A DNA stretch of 12,536 nucleotides, taken from Flavobacteriia bacterium. Its GTDB lineage: Bacteria; Bacteroidota; Bacteroidia; Flavobacteriales; Flavobacteriaceae. Position 1 is the stretch's first letter. Each line of letters opens with the position of its first letter. The position numbers and the translations under genes were made by a program. Shown here in pieces: positions 6,506-12,536 of this stretch. The stretch is taken from positions 1-12,536 of the forward strand of contig JAHBAN010000178.1 in the NCBI GenBank assembly GCA_018500075.1, written 5' to 3'. The notes beneath the pieces are model-generated. The model did not search any database. It was given only the letters and a program-made list of their open reading frames with translations, and had not been told where the DNA came from.

Positions 6506-8565
6506 GATTTGTCCTCCCGCGATTCAATGATTGTGTTGCCAAAGCGGTCTACGCGGCCTTGCAAGTCAGGCTCGATCAGAACCGTGGTGTCAGGCTGGGT
6601 CAGGATCGCGGGGCCTTGGATGATACTGCCGGCGGGCAGGGCGAGGCGATCATAGATTGCTGTGTCGTGCCAGCGGCCGCCAAAATAGACCTGACGCGTT
6701 GCGAGCGCGTCCCTGCGCCCGCCCTCTGCGGGTGCAAGGGTGGTCAGGTCGAACTTGGGGCGTTTGCCTGTCACTGCGCTGCGCAGATTGAGAATGCGGC
6801 GCACGCCGTTTTGCAAGAGCCTGCCATAGGTTGCCGTGTAGGTCGCATCAAACGCCTGATTGATTTCGGCCCGTGTCGGGGCGGTCACGGTGTGACCGTC
6901 TGTTTTCACTGTCAGCGGAACCGAAACGGTGTGGGTCTGGCCAAGGTAGGCCATATCGAGTTCAAAGCTCAGCTCGCGGGCCTGAAAGGTTGTTCTTGCG
7001 GCGTCCAGCAGTGCCATGCCTTGATCTGTGTGGCTTTGCATGAAGGCGCCCAAGGCGGACTCATCCAGCGTGTCAACGAGGGAGTTGATGGTTTGGACAA
7101 AATCCTGCCGCATATCGGCAATCACACAGCCCATCGCGGAGGTGACACCGGGATAGCGCGGGACAATCGCGCGGGCGATACCGACTTCGGCGAGCATTGC
7201 GCCGGCGTGCAGCGCGCCACCGCCCCCGAAAGGCATGAATGCGAAGTTTTTTGGGTCAAACCCGCGCTCGATACTGACAAGCCGGATCGCGCCGGCCATG
7301 CGGCTGTTGGCCACTTTCAGGATCGCTTCGGCGGCCTCAAGCGTTGTGAGGCCCAAGGGAAGGCCGACGCGTTCGTCAATTGCGCGGGCTGCGGCCTCTA
7401 CATCAAGGCGCGCGAGTTTTCCGCCAATCGGGTTGTCAGGGTCGATCCGCCCCAGAACCACATTGGCATCTGTCACAGTGGGGCGGGTATTGCCGAGGCC
7501 GTAAGCCACAGGACCGGGGCTGCTGCCGGCACTTTCAGGGCCGATATTGAGCAGGCCGCCCTTGTCCACCCAGGCGATAGACCCGCCGCCTGCGCCAATC
7601 GTTGTGATTTCGATCATCGGGTTGCGCACGACCATTCCAAAATCAATCGAGGTCTGGGGCGATAGCATGGATTGCCCTTCAGAAATCAGGGACACGTCAA
7701 AACTGGTTCCGCCCATATCGCCTGTGATGACATTGTCAAAGCCCGCCGACTGCGCAATATAGGCTGCGGCAATCACCCCGGCAGCCGGTCCGGAGAGGGC
7801 TGTGCGCACCGGCAGACGGCAGGCCGTATCGACCGCCATGACCCCCCCGTTTGATTGAACGATCATAAACTCGCCATCAAAGCCACCGGCCTTGAGCGCG
7901 TTTTCCAGACGGCCGAGATAACCCGAAACCTCGGGCTGTAGATAGGCGTTGAGGGCTGTGGTCGAGAACCGCTCAAACTCGCGGATTTCGGGCAGGATTT
8001 CGGACGAGGCCGAGACATGATCATTGTGCCAAACCTCGCGCAGGGCGGCGAGCGCCGCATCTTCGTTTGCGGTATTGGCATAGGAGTTTGCGAACAGGAT
8101 TGCTACGCCTTCGCAGCCATTGGCTTTCAGTTCGCGGGCGGCGGCGCGCACGGCATCAAGATCGACCGGGGTGCGCACGGTGCCGTCTGCCAGCGTACGC
8201 TCGGGCACTTCAAGGCGGTTGCTGCGCTCAACCACAGGCTCGAAATCGCCGCGCAGACCCCAAGTGCGGGGGCGGTCGCGGCGGCGCATTTCCAGCACAT
8301 CCCTGAGACCCTGTGTGGAAATCACACCGGTCTTGGCGCCTTTGCGCTCCAAGAGCGCGTTTGTGCCGGCGGTTGTGCCGTGAACCACAACGGAAATTTC
8401 CGAAAGGTCCCCGACTTCGCGTCTGATCCCGTCCAGAAAGCCCGCTGACTGATCTGGCCGCGTGGTCGGCACTTTGGCAACGCGGGCTGTGCCTTCGGCT
8501 TCGTTGAGAACAAAAACATCCGTAAATGTGCCGCCAACATCGACACCGATCATCAGGTTTTTCAT
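6502..8565 (-). CDS. hyuA: Hydantoinase A / 5-oxoprolinase family ATP-dependent subunit (HyuA-like)
   Basis: 687-residue ATPase half of an ATP-dependent cyclic amide hydrolase or related carboxylase (N-methylhydantoinase, 5-oxoprolinase, caprolactamase, acetone and acetophenone carboxylases). The ASKHA-type phosphate motifs are clear: IGVDVGGTFTDVFV near the N-terminus, GTTAGTNALLERKG, SGPAAGV (about 258) and GDMGGTSFDVSLI (about 282). Also seen are IGAGGGSIAWVD and GGGGALHAG...RYPGVTSAMG, both standard for HyuA. The start at 8565 is chosen because its ATG overlaps the HyuB stop as ATGA and GGGAG lies ahead; an upstream in-frame start at 8583 would add six residues within hyuB. Length is typical. 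It must act with HyuB, encoded just upstream, in the order B-A instead of the more familiar A-B. Likely role: phosphorylate a lactam or imide carbonyl and drive ring opening. The substrate cannot be read from the sequence, and a carboxylase function is not excluded. Confidence 0.92.
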   Translation of the reverse strand: MKNLMIGVDVGGTFTDVFVLNEAEGTARVAKVPTTRPDQSAGFLDGIRREVGDLSEISVVVHGTTAGTNALLERKGAKTGVISTQGLRDVLEMRRRDRPRTWGLRGDFEPVVERSNRLEVPERTLADGTVRTPVDLDAVRAAARELKANGCEGVAILFANSYANTANEDAALAALREVWHNDHVSASSEILPEIREFERFSTTALNAYLQPEVSGYLGRLENALKAGGFDGEFMIVQSNGGVMAVDTACRLPVRTALSGPAAGVIAAAYIAQSAGFDNVITGDMGGTSFDVSLISEGQSMLSPQTSIDFGMVVRNPMIEITTIGAGGGSIAWVDKGGLLNIGPESAGSSPGPVAYGLGNTRPTVTDANVVLGRIDPDNPIGGKLARLDVEAAARAIDERVGLPLGLTTLEAAEAILKVANSRMAGAIRLVSIERGFDPKNFAFMPFGGGGALHAGAMLAEVGIARAIVPRYPGVTSAMGCVIADMRQDFVQTINSLVDTLDESALGAFMQSHTDQGMALLDAARTTFQARELSFELDMAYLGQTHTVSVPLTVKTDGHTVTAPTRAEINQAFDATYTATYGRLLQNGVRRILNLRSAVTGKRPKFDLTTLAPAEGGRRDALATRQVYFGGRWHDTAIYDRLALPAGSIIQGPAILTQPDTTVLIEPDLQGRVDRFGNTIIESREDKS

Positions 8566-10256
8566 GAGCTGCTCTCCCGCCAATCTGGCCCGTAGAGGGC
8601 GTCCGCCGCAGTTTGGCTCACCAGTCCGCGCGCCACGTCGCGGGCTATGGCTGCGGGGCTGCGTTCACTGGCCTTGCCGTAGCCGCCTCCGCCCGGCGTC
8701 TCAAGGCGCACGGCTTGGCCCGCTTTGAGCTTGATCCCGCGCATCTTTGAGGCGAGCGGGGGGCTGTGCCACCCGTCATCCTGCTCGTATTGGAACTGGT
8801 TGAGCGCGGCATCGCCGCCGCCTGCGATCCCCTTGGGTGCGAAGCGGCCACGCTCTCCGAAGAGGAAGGCCTCTGCGCCGTTTTCCTCAAGGACTTCAAT
8901 CTCGTATATTGCACCAACGCCGCCGCGATGTGCCCCTGCACCCGCGCTGTCAGGGCGCAGTGCCCAGGTCCGGAACATCACAGGATAGGCGGCTTCCAAT
9001 ATTTCCATTGGCGGGATTGTGGCGGTCGAGATCGGCGCGTTGCCGTGGTTTAGCCCGTCTGTTTCGATGGAGCCGCCGTGTCCGCCACCGTAGAAGGAAA
9101 ACATCACCCAAGGCTGACCGGTCTTGCGCTTGCCGGCAATGGAAAGCGCGTTGATTGTGCCGTATGCGTGGGCCACGACCCGCTCGGGGGCAGCCTGTGA
9201 AAACGCGGAAAACACGACGTCGATCATGCGCAGGATTGTTTCGGTGTAACCGCCCGTCGGCGCGGGGAACTTGGCCGCCAGAAGGCTGCCTTTGGGCACA
9301 ATAACTTCGATCGGGCGCATGACCCCCGCATTTGCAGGCAGAGCGGGGAAAATATGTTTGACCGCCACATAGGCTGTTGCGACCGTTGTGGGCAGGGCAA
9401 TATTGACTGGGCCGGCGCATTGCGGTGCGGAGCCTGTGAAATCAAGGCGCATTGTGTCGGCTTTGATTTCGAGGGCGATCTTGATCTTGAGCGGGTCATC
9501 GCTGATCCCGTCATTATCAAGATAATCCTCGGCTTCCCAACGGCCATCCGGCAGATCGCTCAACTCCGAGCGCATCAGCGCCTCGGCGCGGTGCCCCAGA
9601 GCCTCCAGCGCGGCTGTGATCGTGTCGCTGCCGTATTCGTCAAGCAGCTCGTCCATCCGCTTTACACCAAGATCGAGCGCACCCAATTGGCCATTGAGAT
9701 CACCCATGGCGGATTGGGGCAGACGGGTGTTGCGCATCAGAATGTCGATGATGTCCTGGTTGAGCTTGCCGGCGCGTGCAAGTTTGACGGGCGGAAGATT
9801 GAAGGCTTCCTGAAACACATCTGTGGCTGCGGGATTGTAGTTGCCCGGAACTGCGCCGCCCACATCATGCCAGTGACCGACAGAGGCGAGGTAGCAGAAC
9901 AGCTTTCCATCGCGATAATAGGGGCGCACCAGACGCATATCGGACAGATGCGTGCCCCCGATATGGGCATCGTTGAAAATATAGATGTCGCCATCTTCCA
10001 AATCGCCATCTTTGGCGGCCTTCTCGATCACGGCTTTTACGGCAAAAGACATCACGCCAACGAAAATCGGCAAGCCGGATTTGCCTTGCACCAGAGTGTC
10101 GCCGGAGTCGGCGTGATACAGCCCGTGGCTCGCATCATGCGCTTCTGCGATGATCGGATTGAACGCGGCACGAAAGAGGGTGGCGTCCATTTCATCGGCA
10201 ATTTGTTCCATCCGGCCTGCCAGCACAGACAGGGTTATCGGATCAATATCGCTCAT
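8562..10256 (-). CDS. hyuB: Hydantoinase B / 5-oxoprolinase family subunit (HyuB-like)
   Basis: 564-residue partner of HyuA; in the family it forms the hydrolytic or metal-containing half of the complex. The opening DPITLSVLAGRMEQIADEM is the standard HyuB start. The motif NDAHIGGTHLSD (95-106) corresponds to the family's ND-P-Y-x-GGTH-x-xD, and HWHDVGG (128-134) to the usual HH-x-D-x-GG. The middle contains PANAGVMRPIEVIVPKGS and FSFYGGGHGG, and the C-terminus ends in TPGGGGYGKASERSPAAIARD, where the Gly-rich turn is characteristic. Length is within the family norm (about 520-590). The ATG at 10256 overlaps the stop of the tautomerase fusion as ATGA, and its stop overlaps the HyuA ATG in the same way, so subunit stoichiometry is probably set by coupled translation. 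No truncation is evident. Confidence 0.92.
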   Translation of the reverse strand: MSDIDPITLSVLAGRMEQIADEMDATLFRAAFNPIIAEAHDASHGLYHADSGDTLVQGKSGLPIFVGVMSFAVKAVIEKAAKDGDLEDGDIYIFNDAHIGGTHLSDMRLVRPYYRDGKLFCYLASVGHWHDVGGAVPGNYNPAATDVFQEAFNLPPVKLARAGKLNQDIIDILMRNTRLPQSAMGDLNGQLGALDLGVKRMDELLDEYGSDTITAALEALGHRAEALMRSELSDLPDGRWEAEDYLDNDGISDDPLKIKIALEIKADTMRLDFTGSAPQCAGPVNIALPTTVATAYVAVKHIFPALPANAGVMRPIEVIVPKGSLLAAKFPAPTGGYTETILRMIDVVFSAFSQAAPERVVAHAYGTINALSIAGKRKTGQPWVMFSFYGGGHGGSIETDGLNHGNAPISTATIPPMEILEAAYPVMFRTWALRPDSAGAGAHRGGVGAIYEIEVLEENGAEAFLFGERGRFAPKGIAGGGDAALNQFQYEQDDGWHSPPLASKMRGIKLKAGQAVRLETPGGGGYGKASERSPAAIARDVARGLVSQTAADALYGPDWRESSS

Positions 10257-10819
10257 GTCCTTGTCCTCACTTCGGCCATATCGTTCCAGACATCCTGTTT
10301 GATGATTTTGCCGCCGATCACTTCGAAACGGTCGATAAAGCGGATGCCCTCAAAGCGGCTCTCGTCATGGTATTGGCCTTGTAGCGTGCCACGGCAATAG
10401 ACAACAGAGGCGTCGCCAGCGCTTTGCATCGCATCAAAGCCTTCATAGGTTTTGGTGACAAATTTGTAGCGTGGACGGGACCACGCGATCAGCTCCTGCA
10501 GCTCTGTCATCGGCGCGGTGCCCGGGAAGGTCATTGTGAAGTCTTTGGCCAGCAGTGTGCTCGCTTTGGCCAGATCGCGGGCTTCCATTGCTGCGAGATA
10601 GTCTTTGACGCATTGCACCGGGTCAGGGCGCGCCGCAGCCGGCGTGCGCTGGACCCGGCCCCGATAGTAGTTTTCGGTCGGTATGTCGCGGATTATCACC
10701 GTCACAAGCTCTGGCGCGGCGGGCACGACGAATCGCACCGCGTCGGTCAAAACTTCACCAAGGCGTTGTTTATCTTCTGGATTATAGCCTTCCAGAAGAT
10801 GCAGTTCGACAATCGGCAT
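10253..10819 (-). CDS. Tautomerase (4-OT-like) fused to an NTF2/SnoaL-like domain
   Basis: First gene of the leftward operon, 188 residues. Residues 2-60 align without gaps to 4-oxalocrotonate tautomerase (PIVELHLLEGYNPEDKQRLG against PIAQIHILEGRSDEQKETLI), with the catalytic N-terminal Pro right after the initiator Met. From about 67 to the end (VQCVKDYLAAMEARDLAKAS, then DFTMTFPGTAPM, ending WNDMAEV) it looks like an NTF2/SnoaL-type cone fold, a common scaffold for small-molecule isomerases and cyclases. The start at 10819 is preferred over ATGs at 10825 and 10939: GAGG at 10829-10832 is nine bases away, and only this start exposes Pro1. By comparison with the Pseudomonas XylH enzyme, its Arg11 and Arg39 are Tyr and Thr here and Phe50 is Tyr, so 4-oxalocrotonate is unlikely to be the substrate. 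Likely role: proton shuffling on an unsaturated ring or acid before or after HyuAB. Confidence 0.8.
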   Translation of the reverse strand: MPIVELHLLEGYNPEDKQRLGEVLTDAVRFVVPAAPELVTVIIRDIPTENYYRGRVQRTPAAARPDPVQCVKDYLAAMEARDLAKASTLLAKDFTMTFPGTAPMTELQELIAWSRPRYKFVTKTYEGFDAMQSAGDASVVYCRGTLQGQYHDESRFEGIRFIDRFEVIGGKIIKQDVWNDMAEVRTRT

Positions 10820-10827
10820 CACCATCT

Positions 10828-10832
10828 TCCTC
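10828..10832 (-). promoter_or_regulatory. Ribosome binding site that decides the tautomerase start
   Basis: The minus strand reads ACGAGGAAGATGGTGATGCC. GAGG is nine bases from the ATG at 10819 but only three from the ATG at 10825, so 10819 is used and leaves Pro as residue 1 after Met removal, which tautomerase catalysis needs. Confidence 0.7.
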
Positions 10833-10840
10833 GTATAATT

Positions 10841-10868
10841 TGTATTATCTGTAATACATATATTGTAT
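10841..10868. promoter_or_regulatory. Probable GntR/HutC-type operator, overlapping inverted repeats
   Basis: TGTATTA (10841-10847) and TAATACA (10852-10858) form a perfect inverted repeat with a 4-base spacer. ATACA (10854-10858) and TGTAT (10864-10868) form a second one with a 5-base spacer that shares a half site with the first. TGT...ACA half sites are typical for GntR/HutC regulators. The site lies 22-49 bases upstream of the operon start codon and on the far side from the regulator gene, so it probably represses the operon and perhaps also the regulator until an intermediate is bound. Confidence 0.65.
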
Positions 10869-10963
10869 CTTGCCAGAATTTTTTTTTGGATATTTTGAAT
10901 ACTAATCCTTGCTTTTGAAAAGAACATATCTACGCTCAACCTCGCAAAACTGGGGAATCACGG

Positions 10964-11764
10964 ATGCGGGCTGAGGCTGTTCAAATATTGCCGGAAGGCG
11001 TGAAAGCGCGGCGGGTTTACCTTTCTGTGCGAGACCAGATTACGGCTGGCGATCTGCGGGACGGAGAGACATTGCCCGGCGAGCAAAAGCTAGCGGAGGC
11101 GTTTGGCGTGAGCCGGGTCACTGTGCGCCGCGCGCTGGAAGCTTTGGCGCAAGGCGGTCTGATAGAGCGGCGGGCTGGCAGTGGCACAAGAGTTCGCGCG
11201 CGTCCTGCCTCGGGCCAGCGCGCCGCGATGAATTTCAACACATTGATGCCGCAGCTTGTCGAGATGGGCCAAAAGACCACGGCCCGGCTGTTGTCTTTTT
11301 CCTATGGCGCCGCGCCTGATTTTGTTGCTTCGGCCATGGGGTTTGAGCGCGATACCAAGGTCCAGATCGCAACGCGCGTGAGGCTGGCCGGCACTGTTCC
11401 GTTTTCTCATTTGACGACATATGTCCCCGCCGAGATAGCGCAGAATTATTCCGAGAATGATCTTGCCACAACGCCGCTTTTCCAGCTTTTGGAGCGCAGC
11501 GGTGTGAAGATCAAGGAGGCGCATCAATCGGTCAGCGCGACGCTGGCCGGACCTGAAGTTGCCGAGGCGCTTGATGTCGAGGTTGGCTCTGCTTTGCTGT
11601 CTCTGCGGCGGGTTGTGCGCGATGTGCATGGCGGCGGTGTCGAGTATCTCGCCGGGCTTTACCGGCCCGATATGTTCCGGCTTGAGATGCCTCTCACCCG
11701 TGTCGGACAGGGCCATGCGCGTCATTGGGAGCCTGCCATCGGTCAGGATGAGGGCGGCAATTGA
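10964..11764 (+). CDS. GntR-family regulator, HutC subfamily with UTRA ligand domain
   Basis: 266-residue transcription factor. The winged helix-turn-helix occupies about residues 15-80: ARRVYLSVRDQITAGDLRDG, LPGEQKLAEAFGVSRVTVRR, ALEALAQGGLIERRAGSGTR, all matching GntR. The remainder (about 95-250) is a UTRA domain of the HutC group, which binds a small metabolite: conserved patches VRLAGTVPFSHLTTYVP, LFQLLERSGVKIKEAHQSVS and GSALLSLRRVVRDVHGGGVE are visible. GGGGAA about eight bases ahead supports the ATG at 10964. It is divergent from the six-gene operon and overlaps the LeuC-like gene by one base (TGATG), so regulator and hydratase are co-expressed. It most likely represses both directions and releases DNA on binding a pathway substrate or intermediate. 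The ligand is unknown. Confidence 0.92.
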   Translation: MRAEAVQILPEGVKARRVYLSVRDQITAGDLRDGETLPGEQKLAEAFGVSRVTVRRALEALAQGGLIERRAGSGTRVRARPASGQRAAMNFNTLMPQLVEMGQKTTARLLSFSYGAAPDFVASAMGFERDTKVQIATRVRLAGTVPFSHLTTYVPAEIAQNYSENDLATTPLFQLLERSGVKIKEAHQSVSATLAGPEVAEALDVEVGSALLSLRRVVRDVHGGGVEYLAGLYRPDMFRLEMPLTRVGQGHARHWEPAIGQDEGGN

Positions 11765-12536
11765 TGTCGGGCGCGCGCACCATGTTGGACAAACTTTGGG
11801 CGGCGCATGAAGTGTTGCGGCGGGAAGATGGTGTATCGCTGCTTTGGGTTGACCGTCATCTGGTGCATGAAGGGTCCCATCATGCTTTTGCCAAACTCAA
11901 ACAGCGCGGAGTGTCTGTTGCCGAGCCGGATCTGACCTTTGCTGTTGTTGATCATTATGCGCCGACACGCGGGCGGGCAAAGATTGCTGATCCCGAGATA
12001 GCCCGGATGATCAAAACCTTGCGCGACAACGCTTCGGAGCATGGGTTGCGCCTTTATGATCTGGACGATCCGCGGCAGGGCATCGTTCATGTTGTTGGAC
12101 CTGAAGAGGGTCTGACGCTGCCGGGTTTGCTTGTAAACTGCGGCGACAGCCACACCTCTACCCATGGTGCATTTGGCGCTCTGGCGTTTGGCATTGGCGC
12201 GACGGAAGTGGCCCATGTGCTGGCCACCCAGACGGTCTGGCAGCGCAAGCCAAAATCAATGCGCATCACCGTCGAGGGTGCCTTGGGGCCGGGTGTTTCG
12301 GCCAAGGATATTGCCCTTGCCTGGATTGCCAAACTCGGGACTGACGGGGCGCAAGGCCATGCTGTGGAATATGGGGGCGCTGTGATCCGGGGGCTGTCTC
12401 TGGAGGGCCGTATGACCCTGTGCAATCTGTCGATAGAGGGCGGTGCGCGTTTTGGTTTGATTGCGCCGGATGAGACAACATTTGACTATATCAAGGGGCG
12501 CCGTTTTGCACCCAAAGGCGCGGCATGGACCGCCGC
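11764..12536 (+). CDS. LeuC-like large subunit of an aconitase-family hydratase, N-terminal part
   Basis: 257 codons are present; the gene continues past the right edge (family length about 420-470). The start ARTMLDKLWAAHEV matches the LeuC beginning. Core motifs follow: LLWVDRHLVHEGSHHAFAKL (27-46), VVDHYAPT (61-68), GLLVNCGDSHTSTHGAFGAL (121-140), ATQTVWQRKPKSMRI (154-168) and EGRMTLCNLSIEGGARFGLI (214-233), then APDETTFDYIKGR. The later [4Fe-4S] cysteines are beyond the window. LeuC/LeuD enzymes dehydrate or hydrate 2- or 3-substituted malates; relatives act on isopropylmalate, citraconate, maleate and dimethylmaleate. The ATG overlaps the regulator stop (TGATG). Location beside a catabolic regulator suggests a degradative paralogue and not the leucine-pathway enzyme, but this is inference. 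A small LeuD-like subunit should follow. Confidence 0.9.
   Translation, partial: MSGARTMLDKLWAAHEVLRREDGVSLLWVDRHLVHEGSHHAFAKLKQRGVSVAEPDLTFAVVDHYAPTRGRAKIADPEIARMIKTLRDNASEHGLRLYDLDDPRQGIVHVVGPEEGLTLPGLLVNCGDSHTSTHGAFGALAFGIGATEVAHVLATQTVWQRKPKSMRITVEGALGPGVSAKDIALAWIAKLGTDGAQGHAVEYGGAVIRGLSLEGRMTLCNLSIEGGARFGLIAPDETTFDYIKGRRFAPKGAAWTA

Larger units (their letters stand above)
10820..10963. promoter_or_regulatory. Divergent promoter region of the catabolic locus
   Basis: 144 bp between the tautomerase start (leftward) and the GntR start (rightward). It is strikingly AT-rich against the GC-rich genes on both sides, with a T9 tract at 10879-10887 and TATAAT-like hexamers (for example 10834-10839). 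I could not place convincing -35/-10 pairs by eye for either direction. It must hold both promoters, and the inverted repeats at 10841-10868 next to the operon start are the likely control site. Confidence 0.7.

Noticed and set aside
6559..7665. Long plus-strand open frame (368 residues) opposite hyuA
   Set aside because: Lies entirely within the hyuA complement. Long antisense frames are expected from GC-rich codon usage, and no domain is visible.
9354..10400. Long plus-strand open frame (348 residues) opposite hyuB and the tautomerase
   Set aside because: Same reason: it mirrors two well-supported genes and has no recognisable motifs or ribosome binding site.
10820..10939. Upstream extension of the tautomerase protein to an ATG at 10939
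   Set aside because: It would cover the AT-rich divergent promoter region, has no good ribosome binding site and would bury the catalytic Pro1.

Overview
The window looks like accessory DNA from a GC-rich alphaproteobacterium, most likely a member of the Rhodobacterales. This rests on base composition, the style of the insertion sequences and the catabolic gene families. No 16S or housekeeping marker is present, so it is an impression and not a proof.

Left third (1 to about 3670), mobile DNA. The window opens inside an IS3-family element (transposase OrfA start on the minus strand, left end near 197). This element abuts the C-terminal stump of an acidic, repeat-type surface protein (198-572), which ends in a good rho-independent terminator. 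Next is a complete IS5-family (IS427-type) element at 821-1652 with near-perfect terminal repeats, a TA target duplication and a transposase split by a -1 frame change. A small AT-rich patch of degenerate repeats follows, then an apparently intact P4-type tyrosine integrase (1887-3080, minus). About 590 bp with no convincing gene separates the integrase from the catabolic genes.

Right two thirds (3671-12536), a catabolic locus. Six genes run leftwards as one tightly coupled operon: a tautomerase/NTF2-like fusion, HyuB, HyuA, an isochorismatase-fold protein, an isocitrate lyase/PEP mutase superfamily lyase, and a fumarate-reductase-like FAD protein. The first four junctions after the promoter-proximal gene are ATGA stop/start overlaps, and the last is a 20 bp overlap. 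Diverging from it are a GntR/HutC-type regulator and, overlapping it by one base, a LeuC-like aconitase-family hydratase that runs off the right edge. The 144 bp between the divergent starts is AT-rich and carries overlapping TGTAT/ATACA inverted repeats, the likely operator.

How the genes may work together (inference): HyuAB-type enzymes hydrolyse cyclic amides or imides using ATP. Isochorismatase-fold enzymes often remove the resulting amide. LeuCD-type enzymes hydrate maleate-type double bonds, and ICL/PEPM lyases cleave substituted malates to pyruvate or another 2-oxoacid plus a carboxylic acid. The set therefore resembles a route from a small N-heterocycle (lactam or substituted maleimide) or branched C4-C6 diacid to central metabolism. 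I do not recognise it as a described pathway. Two enzymes have altered active sites: the isochorismatase-fold protein has Gly where the catalytic Cys belongs, and the tautomerase keeps Pro1 but lacks the two Arg residues of classical 4-oxalocrotonate tautomerase. The chemistry may therefore differ from the textbook families.
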